Of a DNA stretch of 64,000 nt, positions 11,601 through 22,915 are shown one piece after another. Location: NCBI GenBank assembly GCA_008508345.1, contig QNGE01003247.1, positions 1-64,000 of the forward strand, in the 5' to 3' direction. Position 1 is the stretch's first letter; the number at the start of each line of letters is the position of its first letter. Source of the DNA: Paragonimus westermani. Its lineage: Eukaryota; Platyhelminthes; Trematoda; Plagiorchiida; Troglotrematidae. The translations under genes and the position numbers were made by a program. Under the pieces are notes generated by a model. It did not search any database and had not been told where the DNA came from. It saw only the letters and a list, made by a program, of their open reading frames with translations.

Positions 11601-11830
11601 GACTCAGTGTTACTATGATTGGCTATATTCGTTTTGGGATCCGTAGAGTAAGGATCAGAATTGGGGATCGGGAGGGTCCTGAGACCTAAATTTGATAGGA
11701 CCATGAGGGCGGGTTCAACAGTAGCAGGTTTTCGCCTATCTACCCTGCTGTATGCAGCAGATAAGACAACCGGGTTTCTACTGCGAGATGGCCGATGCAG
11801 TATGAAATTACTGGTGTTGTGATTATTCAT
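8700..11830 (-). mobile_element. RTE-type LINE, near full length but decayed
   Basis: Reading right to left: the N-terminal endonuclease start (TAAFNVRMIKQIGQ) near 11490-11530; the endonuclease core (LFIVSAYAPTECSD, then VVLARDMNAQVGRL) near 11233-10994; the linker (LELLEARRNIPHGSS) near 10540-10450; RT fingers (WWEEHFEGQFSWPPAPT, AAGPGDLVPIIFKE) near 10260-10030; RT palm (EQAGFRAERGCIDHIF, MSGVCQGCQLPPLLFNF, DLDYADDRVFNCL) near 9850-9420; and the C-terminal LRRLGHVLRMPVSRL near 8990. The catalytic pair survives as YADD. Several stops and frame changes make it inactive. It is closely related to the copy at 58870-60861. Confidence 0.8.
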
Positions 11831-12471
11831 GGTTGCATGTGGGTTGAGACACTGCCAGGAGACCCAGGCCTAGACAGGAGAGCGCTCAGGGTTCTCAACC
11901 GAAGCCTTTGGCTCAAAAGCTTGTACAGCATGGCAGCGGGTGGGTGGCAGTTAACTAGGACTGGTACGTTTTTCAGGAAAAGATGTCAACCTTCTTCCAA
12001 CCCCACAGACTGCGGGACTAAGAGACTAGTTTGTCAGACCTCTACTTATTGACCTGCCTGGTATGAGTAACTCGGTTGATTTGGTCACCACATCGTCCAG
12101 TTTAGCCCAACAGGTCAGTGAAATGAGCAAGCCGTCACACCGAGCCAAGAGCCAGTCTCGTGATAATTCCCAATTCAGAATAAAGAAAGCATGCACACGG
12201 CTTTCAAAGTGTGCAGGAATGTATACCAGTTTCGTCACATCCCCTTCGGCACTAATAAAGTTTCGAAAAGATAATCGACTCCTGGATTAAAAAGAAAGGC
12301 ACAACTGACTCTCGTTTACAGTTTACGAATATAGAACCTCAAACGGACTCATTATAAACAAAATTTCGAGCCCTTGTTGCTGCAGAAAGTTCAAACAGCC
12401 ATTCCGAGATCGATCGTGTCCATCCGCATCAACGTGTTCAGAAACAAGTTATAACTCAAATAGAGACCTAG
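11831..12471. other. No recognisable gene
   Basis: Probably 5' flank of the RTE element plus unique sequence. The overlapping short frames on both strands show no family motif. Confidence 0.35.
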
Positions 12472-12912
12472 TTAACTTAATTCTAAAGGACTGAAATTGT
12501 TGCTATTCCACACGATTCGAGGCCATGACAGTGTATGGCGAGAACTTTGGACACCATGCTGAGTGGATTTCATTTTACTGATAAGATCCACATAATTACA
12601 CACACGAAAACACTTCGTGTTCCCAGCGATGTTGAGGAGTCGCATGTAAACTTGAAGAAAGAAGTGGGAGAAGCGGTGGTTATCACTGTTGACTACACTT
12701 ATCTTTTGTGGTGACAGCGCGCGTCCAAAATTATCGCCGCAGTGACGCTTAATCAAAATGGTAGACCGGATGCCTTTTCCTTCAGGATTCTGGAAGTAAT
12801 CATTATACAGTCGAAAGGGAAGCCTGAGGAGTCGCTGAGGCTCCACGGAAGTGGAGACATTGCTAGCTATGGAATCGCCTTCAGACCAGAATGAACCAAA
12901 GACCAGTTGCAT
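12472..12912 (-). CDS. Hypothetical exon(s), unassigned
   Basis: A 146-codon open frame on the minus strand reads like real protein in its first half (VEPQRLLRLPFRLYNDYFQN, then GIRSTILIKRHCGDNFGRAL) and less so afterwards. A second coding-like stretch lies upstream at about 13190-13060 (LRYNQERLRLPSSTEIRRL), preceded by the acceptor-like CATTTTAG. I could not find a donor that joins the two in frame. It could be part of a host gene or an old retroelement. Neither has a recognisable domain. Confidence 0.25.
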   Translation of the reverse strand: MQLVFGSFWSEGDSIASNVSTSVEPQRLLRLPFRLYNDYFQNPEGKGIRSTILIKRHCGDNFGRALSPQKISVVNSDNHRFSHFFLQVYMRLLNIAGNTKCFRVCNYVDLISKMKSTQHGVQSSRHTLSWPRIVWNSNNFSPLELS

Positions 12913-13331
12913 TTGCGGACAGCGGTAATGGGAGTAAGCTTAAATTAAAAATAGTCAGCATTGGAGAATGCAACTGCCATCTTTTCACCACGAAGCTATC
13001 GTCTCAAGAAAGATAGTCATGCAGCCAATAGATGATCTTGTTGTTACAGTTCTTCCACTATTTGTTCAATGGATTCAATGGGCGATGGACAGTAGGACGC
13101 GACAGATTTTGATGGCTAAGTTTCTCCAAGCGACGAATCTCTGTGCTAGAGGGAAGTCGCAACCTTTCTTGATTGTATCGGAGGGCTAAAATGAAAAGCA
13201 AATTAATGTATACTTACTGCTAATATACTCGTAGGTCTATAGCTGGGTAGATATGCGTAATTAGGTGCGAGCTATTCGACAGACGAGCAAGCACATGTGG
13301 CTGTGCGCAGGAGAGCATGCTGGGGCACAGA

Positions 13332-15302
13332 CTAGGTGTTAAATTGATTATTCGGACGAATTTTGAACTTAGCCACTGTCGTGGCACTCACGATATGTTC
13401 CGGCAGAGAGTTCCAGGCTTTGCTGACCCGAACCGAGAAGCAACTGTGCCTTGGCTCAAGCCTCCTATATTGAGTCTTTAGTTCCAAGGAATGCCCTCTG
13501 GGTAAGCTAGCATCCGTAGAAGTGAGCAGGAATCGGTACGGATGGTTAAGGGCCCTCAGAATCATGAACGCCAATATCAGGTCACTTCTCTGTCTGTGAT
13601 ACTCCAGGGAGATATTTAGTTCTTGAAGCCGCTCGAGGTAGGGTTTTGCACTCAACCCACGAACCGTTTCCGAGCACCGTTCCTGCAGCAATTCACTGTG
13701 TAAACAGGATGCTTAGCGGGAGAGCTAAGTGTGCAGCCCCTGAACAGGGACTAGAGGGGATATACAGTCTTGCCCCGGAGATGCGTTTAATCACCTGAAG
13801 TTTCGTTAGCACAGCACCCATTGTGGTGTCTAGTGTGAGGATTCCTCCAGAAGTATTGACACTTCTTGCCATGGAGCAGCTCGGTACGCCGTTAGTGGGC
13901 ACAGTACTGCAGGAATCGGCCAGGACTTCAGATGCTTTACCACCTGAGCTGGTAAGCCCTTGCGGGCGGTTTAGCTGGAGCACACCGGCTTAGACTTTAG
14001 GAATTTCGGAGACAGATTTGTATAAGCTCTTGGGATCGTTGAGCTCCGTTGAGCGTCGCTGGAAATCTGGTCGATCTTCTCTGATTAGTTTGGTGCAGTG
14101 GTTTCGAAGTCGCGCATAGAGATGATCATCTACATCCCCTGATAGTCTTAAACGAGTTCATGTCAGACAATTAGCATAAGTCACCTTTAACGTGCGGGAC
14201 CGCAACTGCGATTTCCGGCAGGTTATGGAGTAGAACGGCGTTGAGCATTCTATGGCTTCGCGGATGGTATTAGTGAAGTGATTACACATTTCCTCAACAG
14301 ACAATGAGTTAAAGTGATCCACGAAGCATTAGCTAAGAATGAGTTGAGTGTGTCCACCCTAATTCTCCAGAATTTCCTTTTTGGAACGTTTGCTTTGGAA
14401 GCAATCTCAACACAACGAGTGAAATCGAAAGTTGCTGCAGCGTGCTCACTTAGGCCGAGCGAGGCGTCCACTGTCAAGTTGTCTGCCAACAGTTCCGCAT
14501 TAGTGAAGTTACAGTCTAGACGAGAGGGAGCGTGGTCTCCGCGTCATCTTGTATGGTAAATCACATGTTCCATGAGGCCTGTAGCTGCAATTGCGGCTAG
14601 AAATGTTGCAGGCATTGCACTGGCGGGGCTTTGCACGAGTAAGACTGAAAGTCAATTTGTGGTAGGTTAAAGTGACCCATTATTAGGATATGAGTATCCT
14701 AAAGAGGGGATACAGCTGAGTCCGCAGAAGACTGCCTCGTCGCGGTCTGAGCAAGAGCACGGAGACCGATAGGTTACGTCAGCTAACAAACTGTCAGAGT
14801 TGGAAGGTGCAATGGAGCACCAGATGGATTCAAGAATGGTAGAGTATTGATTGATATAAGAAAGTAGCCCAGGGGGAGTTGCGGACATAAAGGGCAACAT
14901 CACTTCTTCTGCCTATTGTTCTATCCTGCCGAAAGAGAAGCACACTTGCTATATCAAACTTAGGATCGAAATTATTTGGAGAACCACGACTCGGCAATTC
15001 CGACAATAAAGAAGTCATTCGCGAGGAAAGGACCACGGAATTCGTCCAGTTTACTAGTCAGACATTGGAGGTTGGTAAAAGCATATTTGATAGAATTTAT
15101 TCTGAGTGCGTACAAGTTGCTTGAGACGGTGATGAACAGAACTTTTCGCAGGACGTTGTGTGCACAAGCGAGACTGTCGCCGACTCTGAATGAGCCGGCT
15201 GGGATGATTTTTTGAGACTGCAGGTCAACGATGGGAACGACTAAGCGAGCAACTTGTGCTAGGTTATCAGCTCGCCACTTCTCACGCTCGTCTTTGGAGC
15301 GA
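13332..15302 (-). mobile_element. CR1/jockey-type LINE with RT core deleted
   Basis: Right to left: endonuclease start (TSKLDEFRGPFLANDFFIVG, IAESWFSK) near 15080-14975; further endonuclease (FRQDRTIGRRSDVALYVRN) near 14930-14880; linker motifs near 14100-13950; then, after only about 250 bp, the C-terminal tail (LERLQELNISLEYHRQRSD, FSVRVSKAWNSLPEHIV) at 13640-13370. The RT fingers and palm, including any catalytic YxDD, are absent, so roughly half of a normal ORF2 is missing. The right edge abuts the duplicated segment at 15303. The element cannot encode a working RT. Confidence 0.75.
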
Positions 15303-16542
15303 TCGTGGATTACGCAGCCAGGATTTGCGCTCTGGCCTGGATTGCCATCCACGAAGCATCACAAGTTGCTCTTGAGTGGAATGACAGCACCCACTGGTTC
15401 GAAAATGTACAAAGTCAAGATGCATCGCGCAACAGGTATACACTTTTGATTTTTCTAACATTTTCTAGATGACTTGCAACTAGCTTACAAATACCAACGA
15501 ATACTGGAACAATTGTCACACATACCATCATCGGACGCCACGGATATAATGGATCGCGGTGGCGAGCGTAAGAGGTACAGTCAAATCGCGCTACGTCACA
15601 CTTGCAGACAACCTATCGTTCGTTCTGACTTCCCGTATGAAGTGGGAGGAAAACGAAAACCTCCAGTGTACAGCGTCGATATCGACTATTCTCCAACACC
15701 ACCACAATTGAAGAATATGTCCCATGCATCTCCATCTCAACCACGATGGACACTGGCGTCACTGGAGAACCTTCCCTCTTTCTCCAGCCCTATTGCTTCC
15801 AGGTATGTCATTAGTAAAATGACAATCAGTACGCATTTAGCTCCACCATTGTTAGTCCACCAGCAGCACACAGTGAGGCAGTGTGCAAAAACGACACAAC
15901 CAAAGAAGTGAGAGAGTTAAAGGGTAAATATGTTCAATACAAAGAATCACCGTGTTCATCAGGTGTAATTGAGAACTTAGTTATCCAAAACATCCGAATC
16001 CGCGAGGAGTTGCATGCCCTACGACTGGAAGTGAATGCATTGCGATTCCAACATGCAGCTTCCGACACGTCATCCACCGCACCCTCCCCCGTGCGATTCC
16101 CCATGCAGTCCATATGGGATACGAAACTGCCGAATATGAAGCTGGAAAAAGCAGAAATATATACCTAGCTGGTATGTTTGACTTTTCCGATTCAAAGTAA
16201 GCAGGCGGCCTTTCTCAGCAGTGTCGGTGGCACATCCATGGGTGAATGCACTCGTAATGTTATGAGAACATTACTGACGGATGAAGTGGCGAAAACGATA
16301 AACTGGGGAGGAGTGAACAATCGCGTCTCCATGGCCTCCTCACAGTTGGCCGCAGCCATCGTTGGTATGTTCGATCACCGAAAATCATCATTTGTTGAAT
16401 GTGGAATCCATCATGAAGAAGGCTTACCCGGGCATATCGCACGTGGACGTCAAGGGAACCATTCAAAGGTGGATTCAGAAGGCCAGATTGCGGGCAACGA
16501 AAGAAGCCGACGATCTCGTTACCGATATTTTTGCACTGTGAT
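15303..16542 (+). pseudogene. DUF4806-type gene, copy A (5' truncated)
   Basis: Exons 15303-15435, 15469-15802, 15841-16171 and 16205-16364, then sequence from about 16402 to the TGA at 16540-16542. Introns are 33, 38 and 33 bp with GT-AG ends, and the first three keep frame. The protein would have an N-terminal FALWPGLPSTKHHKLL segment, a basic middle part, a coiled coil (NLVIQNIRIREELHALRLEV) and a C-terminal domain resembling DUF4806 (VMRTLLTDEVAKTINW, then MKKAYPGISHVDVKGTIQRW). Two defects: an in-frame TAG at 16166-16168, one codon before an exon end, and no AG acceptor for the last intron (16365-16401 ends in TG). The 5' end is lost where a CR1 LINE abuts. The domain name is from memory of the family; function is unknown. 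Confidence 0.6.
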
Positions 16543-16879
16543 TATAAATACGTACTCGTTAAAGTCATACACATGTTGCTGTAAAAATCGCGCTTGATAT
16601 AACGTATGAATATTCATGTGCCTTCTACATCGTTTCTCATGAATTGGTACATTGCGTTGTCGTCATTGTGCGAAATTAGATTTCCGTTTAACGCTACTGA
16701 GCTCCGTACGGAGCAACGTAGGAAAACAGATAACGGGCAGCATATGATAAGATCGCTTAATGGGGCTGCGTGCATTTTTTTCTCCCACCGTTCTCTGTGT
16801 TCCCAAAGTGTCTAGTTAGAACACTCAGGCATCACTCGGGGAACGCTCAGGGAACACTAAGGGAACGGTCGTTCTACTA

Positions 16880-17552
16880 AGTTACTGTCTCAACGTGGTT
16901 CGACTTCTCGTGACCTTTTACCCTGCAATCCGAACTGGAAAGTGACCTCGGTAAACAAACATGTTTATTCATGGTGCACCCCACACGGTTGGTAATCCCA
17001 TTCATCCCGACATCGTAAATTCCTGTACAGTTCCTTTTCTCACCCCGCCCCCCTCTGCACACACGCACATATTATCTCACCTATAGTTTGGAACTGTCAT
17101 TGGTCATGATCACGATGAAACCAAAAGCCACCAGGCTATCACACATGTTGAAAAAATCAGAAGTTTGAAGCACAAAGACAAACCCGTCGCGCTAGGGCTG
17201 AAGGACACGATCTAAGCGGTACACGGTCACACTGAGAAGATTTTAGCTTCGAGGATTGTACAGGTTGACACAACAAAGGAATTACAAGACGAGTATGACG
17301 CCCACATCAACCTATCCTTTCGACACACCACGCAAGTCTTCACTTGTTCAAACAGTGATCTGCAACACTCACTTCCACAGTGCTGGTCGGATTTGTGGTA
17401 AGTCTAAACACTTGTCTATCTAGCTTATTATCCGTTTATACAAGTTACACTGCTGTTTGCGTGTTATAAGTTATATTGGTGTTATTATGTTTTGGTTATA
17501 ACTTTCGCGCCAATAGCAACACCAATCAGCGAAACGATCCGGCCAGCCAATA
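16880..17552 (+). other. Leader/gag remnant before Gypsy protease, copy A
   Basis: The sequence after the DUF4806 3' region changes character at about 16880. A reading near 17150-17380 (LASRIVQVDTTKELQDEYD) may be a remnant of the Gypsy 5' region, but no zinc knuckle or LTR is visible. The same sequence occurs at 40933-41605. Confidence 0.3.
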
Positions 17553-19253
17553 ATGGCGACAGCTGCTGCTGACCAGCCCAACAGTCGTCTGATTTATGTC
17601 CATAATAACGCCACCGGACTTCGTTCCCTTATTGACACCGGTGCAGAGGTCATCATTATACCACCAGGTGAAATTAAACGCCATCTCAAACCCGCGAAGT
17701 ACACCATACTGGCGGCCAACAATCCCAAAATCGTGACTTAAGGTCATCACCTCTTGGCCGTCGACCCTGGATTGCGTCAAAGTTTTCCCTGGATTTTCAT
17801 CATTGTAGACGTCCAAAACCTAATTATCGGTATCGATTTTCTCACTAAGTACGGTTTAGCTGTCGACCTCAGCTGCCGGAAATTCGTAGACACCACCGCT
17901 GCTCTGTGCGTTCAAGGTAAAGCCACCACCATTAACTCGACCGGACTTCGAACGGCTTCACCGGAAACCAACCAGTACACAGTCGTGTTAAAGCAACTCC
18001 CAGGAATCTATCACTATACATCTAACACCACAAAGTCGAAACATGATGTAACACATCACATCCCCAAGGGGCAACCCATATTTGCACGTCCGTGTCTACT
18101 GCCTCCGCATAAGCTGGAGATATCTTAAGCGGAATTTGCGGAAACGCTACATCTAGGAATCATCCGTCCTCCAAACAGCCCATGTTCATCGCATCTGCAC
18201 ACGGTGCCCAAGAAGACTGCGGAGGACTGGAGACCATGCGGTGAATACTGAGCATTGAACAATGTCACCGTGCCGGACCGTTATCCTATTCCACATATTC
18301 ATGACTTTTCCATCGGTCTTTCTGAGAAAAAGATCCTTCCAACGTAGATTTAATCAAGGTATATCGTTAAATCCCCGTGGGTCCCGAAGACATCGCCAAA
18401 ACCGCTATCACAACCCCATTTGGCCTAATCGGATTTTTTCGTATGCCCTTTTTCCTCCGTAACGCTGCTCAAACATTTCAACGCTTCATAGACCAAGTTT
18501 TACGCGGACTGGATTTTGTTTGTCTACATTGACGACATACAGGTTGCCAGCAACAATGCGAAGGAGCGTCTGTCTCACTCAAAGTCTGTATTTGAACGTT
18601 TAAACCACCATGGCGTCACCATCAACACAATCAAGTGCGTCTTTGGTGTTTTCTCCATCGACTTTCTCGGTCAATGCATCGACAAAGACAGTATCAGGCC
18701 ATTGCCGAAGAAAACCAACGCAATTTTGGATTACCCGTTGTCCCAGTCTAACAAGAGCCTCCGTCGGTTATTAAGAATTGTTAATTATTATTGTCGCTTT
18801 ACCCCCAATCGCTCTGACATGCTTAAACCCCTGAGTGATTTGCGGCAGAACAACTCCAAAATGTTTGTCCTCACTCCAGATGCCACCACTACTTTCACAT
18901 CCATCAAACAGGCCATGGTAAACGCCGCATCTCTTGGCTATCTGAGTACTGACGAACGTGCACGATTGGTTTTAAAGAGAGACACATCTCAGTCTGCTGT
19001 CGGCGCCTTTTTTCAGCAGGTCATTGAAAATGAAGTCCGACCGCTACCCTTCTTATCCCGGAATTACGGCATGCCCAAACGAAGTACAGTACCTTCGGTA
19101 GAGAACTGCTGGTTACCTACTTCACCGTTAAACATTTTCAACACGTGTTAGAAGGACGTCAGTTCACAACCCTTACTGATCGCAAGCCGTTAACGCACGT
19201 CTCCAGCACTTCGCCAAACAGAGACTCCCCGAGAGAGACCCGCCACTCAGACA
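17553..19253 (+). pseudogene. Decayed CsRn1/Kabuki-like Gypsy protease-RT-RNase H, copy A
   Basis: Aspartic protease motif SLIDTGAEVIIIPP at 17613-17655; then GIDFLTKYGLAVDL; RT entry (LGIIRPPNSPCSS, VPKKTAEDWRPCGEY) near 18150-18250; RT active site FVYIDDIQVASNN at about 18517; connection (VNYYCRFTPNRSDML); RNase H start near 18930. At least five frame breaks or stops lie between protease and RT, so it is dead. The reading stops abruptly at 19253 inside RNase H (DRKPLTHVSSTSPN), where another sequence is joined. The longer version is at 41606-44300. Confidence 0.8.
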
Positions 19254-19254
19254 A

Positions 19255-19777
19255 CATCGTTGGTATGTTCGATCACCGAAAATCATCATTTGTTGAATGT
19301 GGAATCCATCATGAAGAAGGCTTACCCGGGCATATCGCACGTGGACGTCAAGGGAACCATTCAAAGGTGGATTCAGAAGGCCAGATTGCGGGCAACGAAA
19401 GAAGCCGACGATCTCGTTACCGATATTTTTGCACTGTGATTATAAATACGTACTCGTTAAAGTCATACACATGTTGCTGTAAAAATCGCGCTTGATATAA
19501 CGTATGAATATTCATGTGCTTTCTACATCGTTTCTCATGAATTGGTACACTGCGTTGTCGTCATTGTGCGAAATTAGATTTCCGTTTAACGCTACTGAGC
19601 TCCGTACGGAGCAACGTAGGAAAACAGATAACGGGCAGCATATGATAAGATCGCTTAATGGGGCTGCGTGCATTTTTTTCTCCCACCGTTCTCTGTGTTC
19701 CCAAAGTGTCTAGTTAGAACACTCAGGCATCACTCGGGGAACGCTCAGGGAACACTAAGGGAACGGTCGTGCTACTA
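19255..19777 (+). repeat. Third copy of the DUF4806-type gene 3' end
   Basis: Matches 16357-16879 (and 40410-40932) over 523 bp with at least three differences, for example T for C in GTGCTTTC near 19521. It starts in the last codons of the fourth exon and includes the terminal exon and about 230 bp of 3' sequence, ending with three spaced GGGAAC units. It is joined to the truncated Gypsy pol at 19253/19255 and lies 1.2 kb upstream of the EnSpm-like transposase. Confidence 0.85.
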
Positions 19778-20628
19778 GGGTATGCCTCCAGGGACTCGAT
19801 GACGTCCGTGGGGAAAACGCTCCAATATATATGCAGCTTTCACGGAGGCACTCACGGTAATTTTCAGGAGCCATGGTAAGGAACCAGCTGGAGTTAAGCT
19901 ACTGCGCGGAACGGGCATTGCTCTGCAGAACTATCTCTAGCTTCAAGGCGGCGTAGGATTATTGCACATGGTCCTGAGTGGTTCTTAGGTCATAGCTATG
20001 TAACCCTAGGTTTACATCATGAAATCCATAGTACGGTCTTTCTGAGCGCCCAATGCGCTTATCCAAGTATCTTGAGTATTGTTCGAGACGGTTCGAAGTG
20101 AACTACGTCACTGATTGTTGTCTGTAACTTTCCGTAAGGTGTCCTTTATAAACATCAAATGTGGTCGGGCTTATTACGAAAGCATTTCTCAGTTTCATAA
20201 AAGTTACGAACTCTCAAGAATGTACCAGGGCATAACGCGTAGTTTGAGCAGTATGAAAGAAGCATCAGTTTGTCGGAGATCGTACACACTCAGTTAATAC
20301 CCTTTACAGTGTACCTGACGTTGTATGCCTTATATATTTTATTACGTCCATGTGTCCCGACCATGTAACTGTAGCCAACATGTTGGCTTTAAGGCAGACG
20401 CAAGGAAATTCCACTGATTAATATCATGCGTGTTGTCCTCGCACACCAGTCACGGTACTGATAATTACGTTGCAGGAACGATCAACACTGACCACACTTT
20501 TGTGACTTGGTTTCTGCGTTGTCAGAATAGACTGAAGTCCACCACAAGGGCGCAGTTTAAAGACTGCTAGAAAAACCTCAGTTTCCGCAGCAGTTGCAAC
20601 GGAAAACCGTACCAACCTTGGTTTCCCT
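19778..20628. other. No gene; weak dispersed similarity
   Basis: No exon seen. Around 20220-20260 (ATGTACCAGGGCATAACGCG) there is similarity to 25460-25500, and around 20307-20385 (CAGTGTACCTGACGTTGTAT) to 45555-45630, so it holds pieces of an old dispersed repeat. Confidence 0.4.
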
Positions 20629-20635
20629 GCTAGCA

Positions 20636-20692
20636 CCAATTGGGGATTCAATTAGGGGTGAATTAGGGCTGTTTAGGGGTAATTTAGTGTTG
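20636..20692. repeat. Left subterminal motif cluster of the EnSpm-like element
   Basis: Contains CAATTAGGGGTGAATTAGGG and GGGGTAATTTAGTG, the same motif class as the larger array at 23800-24080, on the same strand. Confidence 0.4.
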
Positions 20693-20951
20693 TTTCATTT
20701 TGAAAAATAGTGTGTCGGTGGATGAAAAAACATCCAATTCCCTGCACGTCATTATTCCGGTTATTTATATAATATATGAAGTACATAACACAAAGGAATG
20801 GCATTCATATTCAGGAAATGTTCGTTGTACAAATAAACTCGCTCATTGTTTATCCGAACTCGAACCGCTTCGATTATTTAGGCGCGCCGCGTTCGAGTTT
20901 ACGCCTAGCTTAGCGCTTCTGTTTCTTTTGAGGTTTGCGAAGGTTGTTATT

Positions 20952-22915
20952 ATGTCTGAGCAGCATTACGATGACGGTGAAGTAAGAGAAATTAGTTCAT
21001 TCATTATAGCAACAGTGGTTTTCGGAAACGTCAGCCAGCTGTTCCACCACTTATCGGAATGTGCAGCGCCCGCTTGCCCAGCTTAACCGTAATGTACAAG
21101 AATCGTTGGAAAATGCAAATGTTTGGAAACGCTCTCCGAACTCTATGGCGTCCGTACCAAAACGCATATCACAACCGCTTTGTGAAGGCAAGTTAAAATT
21201 TCCAAACGCAAACGACTGATTTCAGATGTACTAGACAGCTCAGCAGAAACTGGTGTGCAGGATCTGAAGGCTGATCTCCCTCAGGCTAGCGTTGTCTATC
21301 GCCTTCGAGACTGGGCAATTTCCAGCAACACTCCGGAGTTACCCCGTGATGTCTGAACGTTGTTGTCGACACCGAGAAGCTCGCCGATACATGACGTTTG
21401 TCCAGGCGAATATGCCCATTTGGGGGTGGCTAAGAGCATTGTGAATGCTGTCCCAGGCAGTCGGCTACAACGTGTGATGTCCGTAGGAATCCAGCTGAAT
21501 GTTGATGGTTTATCATCATCGAACGCAAGAAAGTCAACAATATGGCCTGTGCTCTGTCGCCTAAATGAGCCTATCGTTACCGAGCCGTTTGTGGTTGGTG
21601 TGTATGGAGGTAGCAACAAACCTGAAGATGTCAACGTATATCTCTTGGACACACTGCAAGAACTGCACGATGTGTTATGCAGTGGCATAAAGATAAACAA
21701 TGTTCCGATTACCGTCTGTTTGAAAGCGGTGATCTGTGATACACCGGCTCGCTCGTATGTTAAACAGGTGCGCGGGCATGGTGCATACTACGGCTGTGAT
21801 ACTGTGTGTACTGCGAACGAAAAGTAACACTCGTGCCACAAAGTTGTTCTCATCGAACGGACGTATCTTTTCGCATCGCACGCCCAAAGTCCCTCTCCCC
21901 GTTTATGTCTCTACCGGTGGTTATGGTCTCCACTTTCCCTATTGACTATATGCATTCGGTATGCCTCGGCGTTGTCCGTCGTATGATTAACAGCTGGATG
22001 TAGGGACGGTCTCCAGGAGCGTTCGCGTATGCTCGCAGGCACTCCAACGGGTAAATGAACGGGTTGTATTATGTCGGAAAGGCCTATCTTGTGACTTTCC
22101 CCGCAAGTGCCGAGGTCTGACAGACTTTAAGACCTGGAGGGCTACTGAATGCCGACAATTTTTATCGTACATCGGACCGGTGGCCTTGCGACATATTTTG
22201 GACAGTGATAAGTATACCAACTTTTTAGATTTGTCTGCTGCTATATGCACGTTATGTCACCCCACATTCAGTGTTACTAATTATGACTTTGCGAAACAAT
22301 TAATGCGCGTACTTGTATCTAATTATCGTAAATTGTATGGTCAGGCAGAGATGGTGTACGATGTGCGTTCGCTGGAACACCTTGCAGATGATGTGGCCAC
22401 ACATGGTTCATTGGATAACTTTTCGGCTTTTCCGTCTGAGTCTTTCATGTACAGAGTGGAATCTATACTTAACGGGCCGACGCGTCCAGTGAAACAATTG
22501 TACAAACGTTTATCAGAAAGATCTGCTGCTGCTTCTGCCGAAGTCTTTCATTCTGATATTGATACACCCATCAGTTGTCCTACTGTACCTGGATGCGCAA
22601 TGTACATGAAGTGTTCCGATTTGTTTACAACCACTCCCCCGAACAATGTGGCTCCTTTTAATGATGTTCCCTGTATAGTTGTCGACATACTCAACCCTAA
22701 TTCTGAAGATTGCACTGTGAGTCACCGCCCTTTACCACGCTTCTACCTCTCTTCACCCACAGTTTCTCCTCTCACTATTTGCATGTGTACATTGTCAAAG
22801 ATTTATCATCAGACATTTTAACAGCAAATGCGTCTCGCATTGATGCTAAAGGTTTGCACTTCCCGTTTCACACACGTTATGTGTACATACCCATATTGCA
22901 ATCCTGTAGGTAACG
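20952..22915 (+). pseudogene. EnSpm/CACTA-like transposase (Tnp2/DUF4218-type), decayed
   Basis: The start at 20952 (MSEQHYDDGE) is followed by a 28 bp GT-AG intron (20982-21009), exon 21010-21187, a 38 bp GC-AG intron (21188-21225), and an exon in frame with the family's core: VYRLRDWAISSNTPELPRDV, then GIQLNVDGLSSSNARKSTIW, FVVGVYGGSNKPEDVNVYL, AVICDTPARSYVKQVRGHGA, FPIDYMHSVCLGVVRRM near 21930-21990, KTWRATECRQFLSYIGPVAL, VYDVRSLEHLADDVATHGSL and NFSAFPSESFMYRVESIL. It ends with GLHFPFHTRYVYIPILQS. Defects are a TGA at 21354-21356 and frame changes near 21825, 22000 and after 22820. Animal relatives are usually uncharacterised proteins; the EnSpm assignment is inference from the aspartate-containing CDAPAR and DYMH motifs and their order. 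Confidence 0.65.

Larger units (their letters stand above)
15303..19253 (+). repeat. 3.95 kb duplicated segment, copy A
   Basis: Matches 39356-43306 over 3951 bp at a constant offset of 24053, with about four single-base differences noticed (for example A/G in TACGC[A/G]GCC near 15316 and A/C near 16344). The segment contains most of a DUF4806-type gene and the 5' two-thirds of a decayed Gypsy pol. Both edges cut through coding sequence: the left inside an exon, the right inside the RNase H region. Confidence 0.9.

Noticed and set aside
15231..15302. Extension of the DUF4806-type exon of copy A further upstream
   Set aside because: The frame stays open by chance, but this stretch is the CR1 LINE on the other strand and does not match the true 5' exon seen in copy B.
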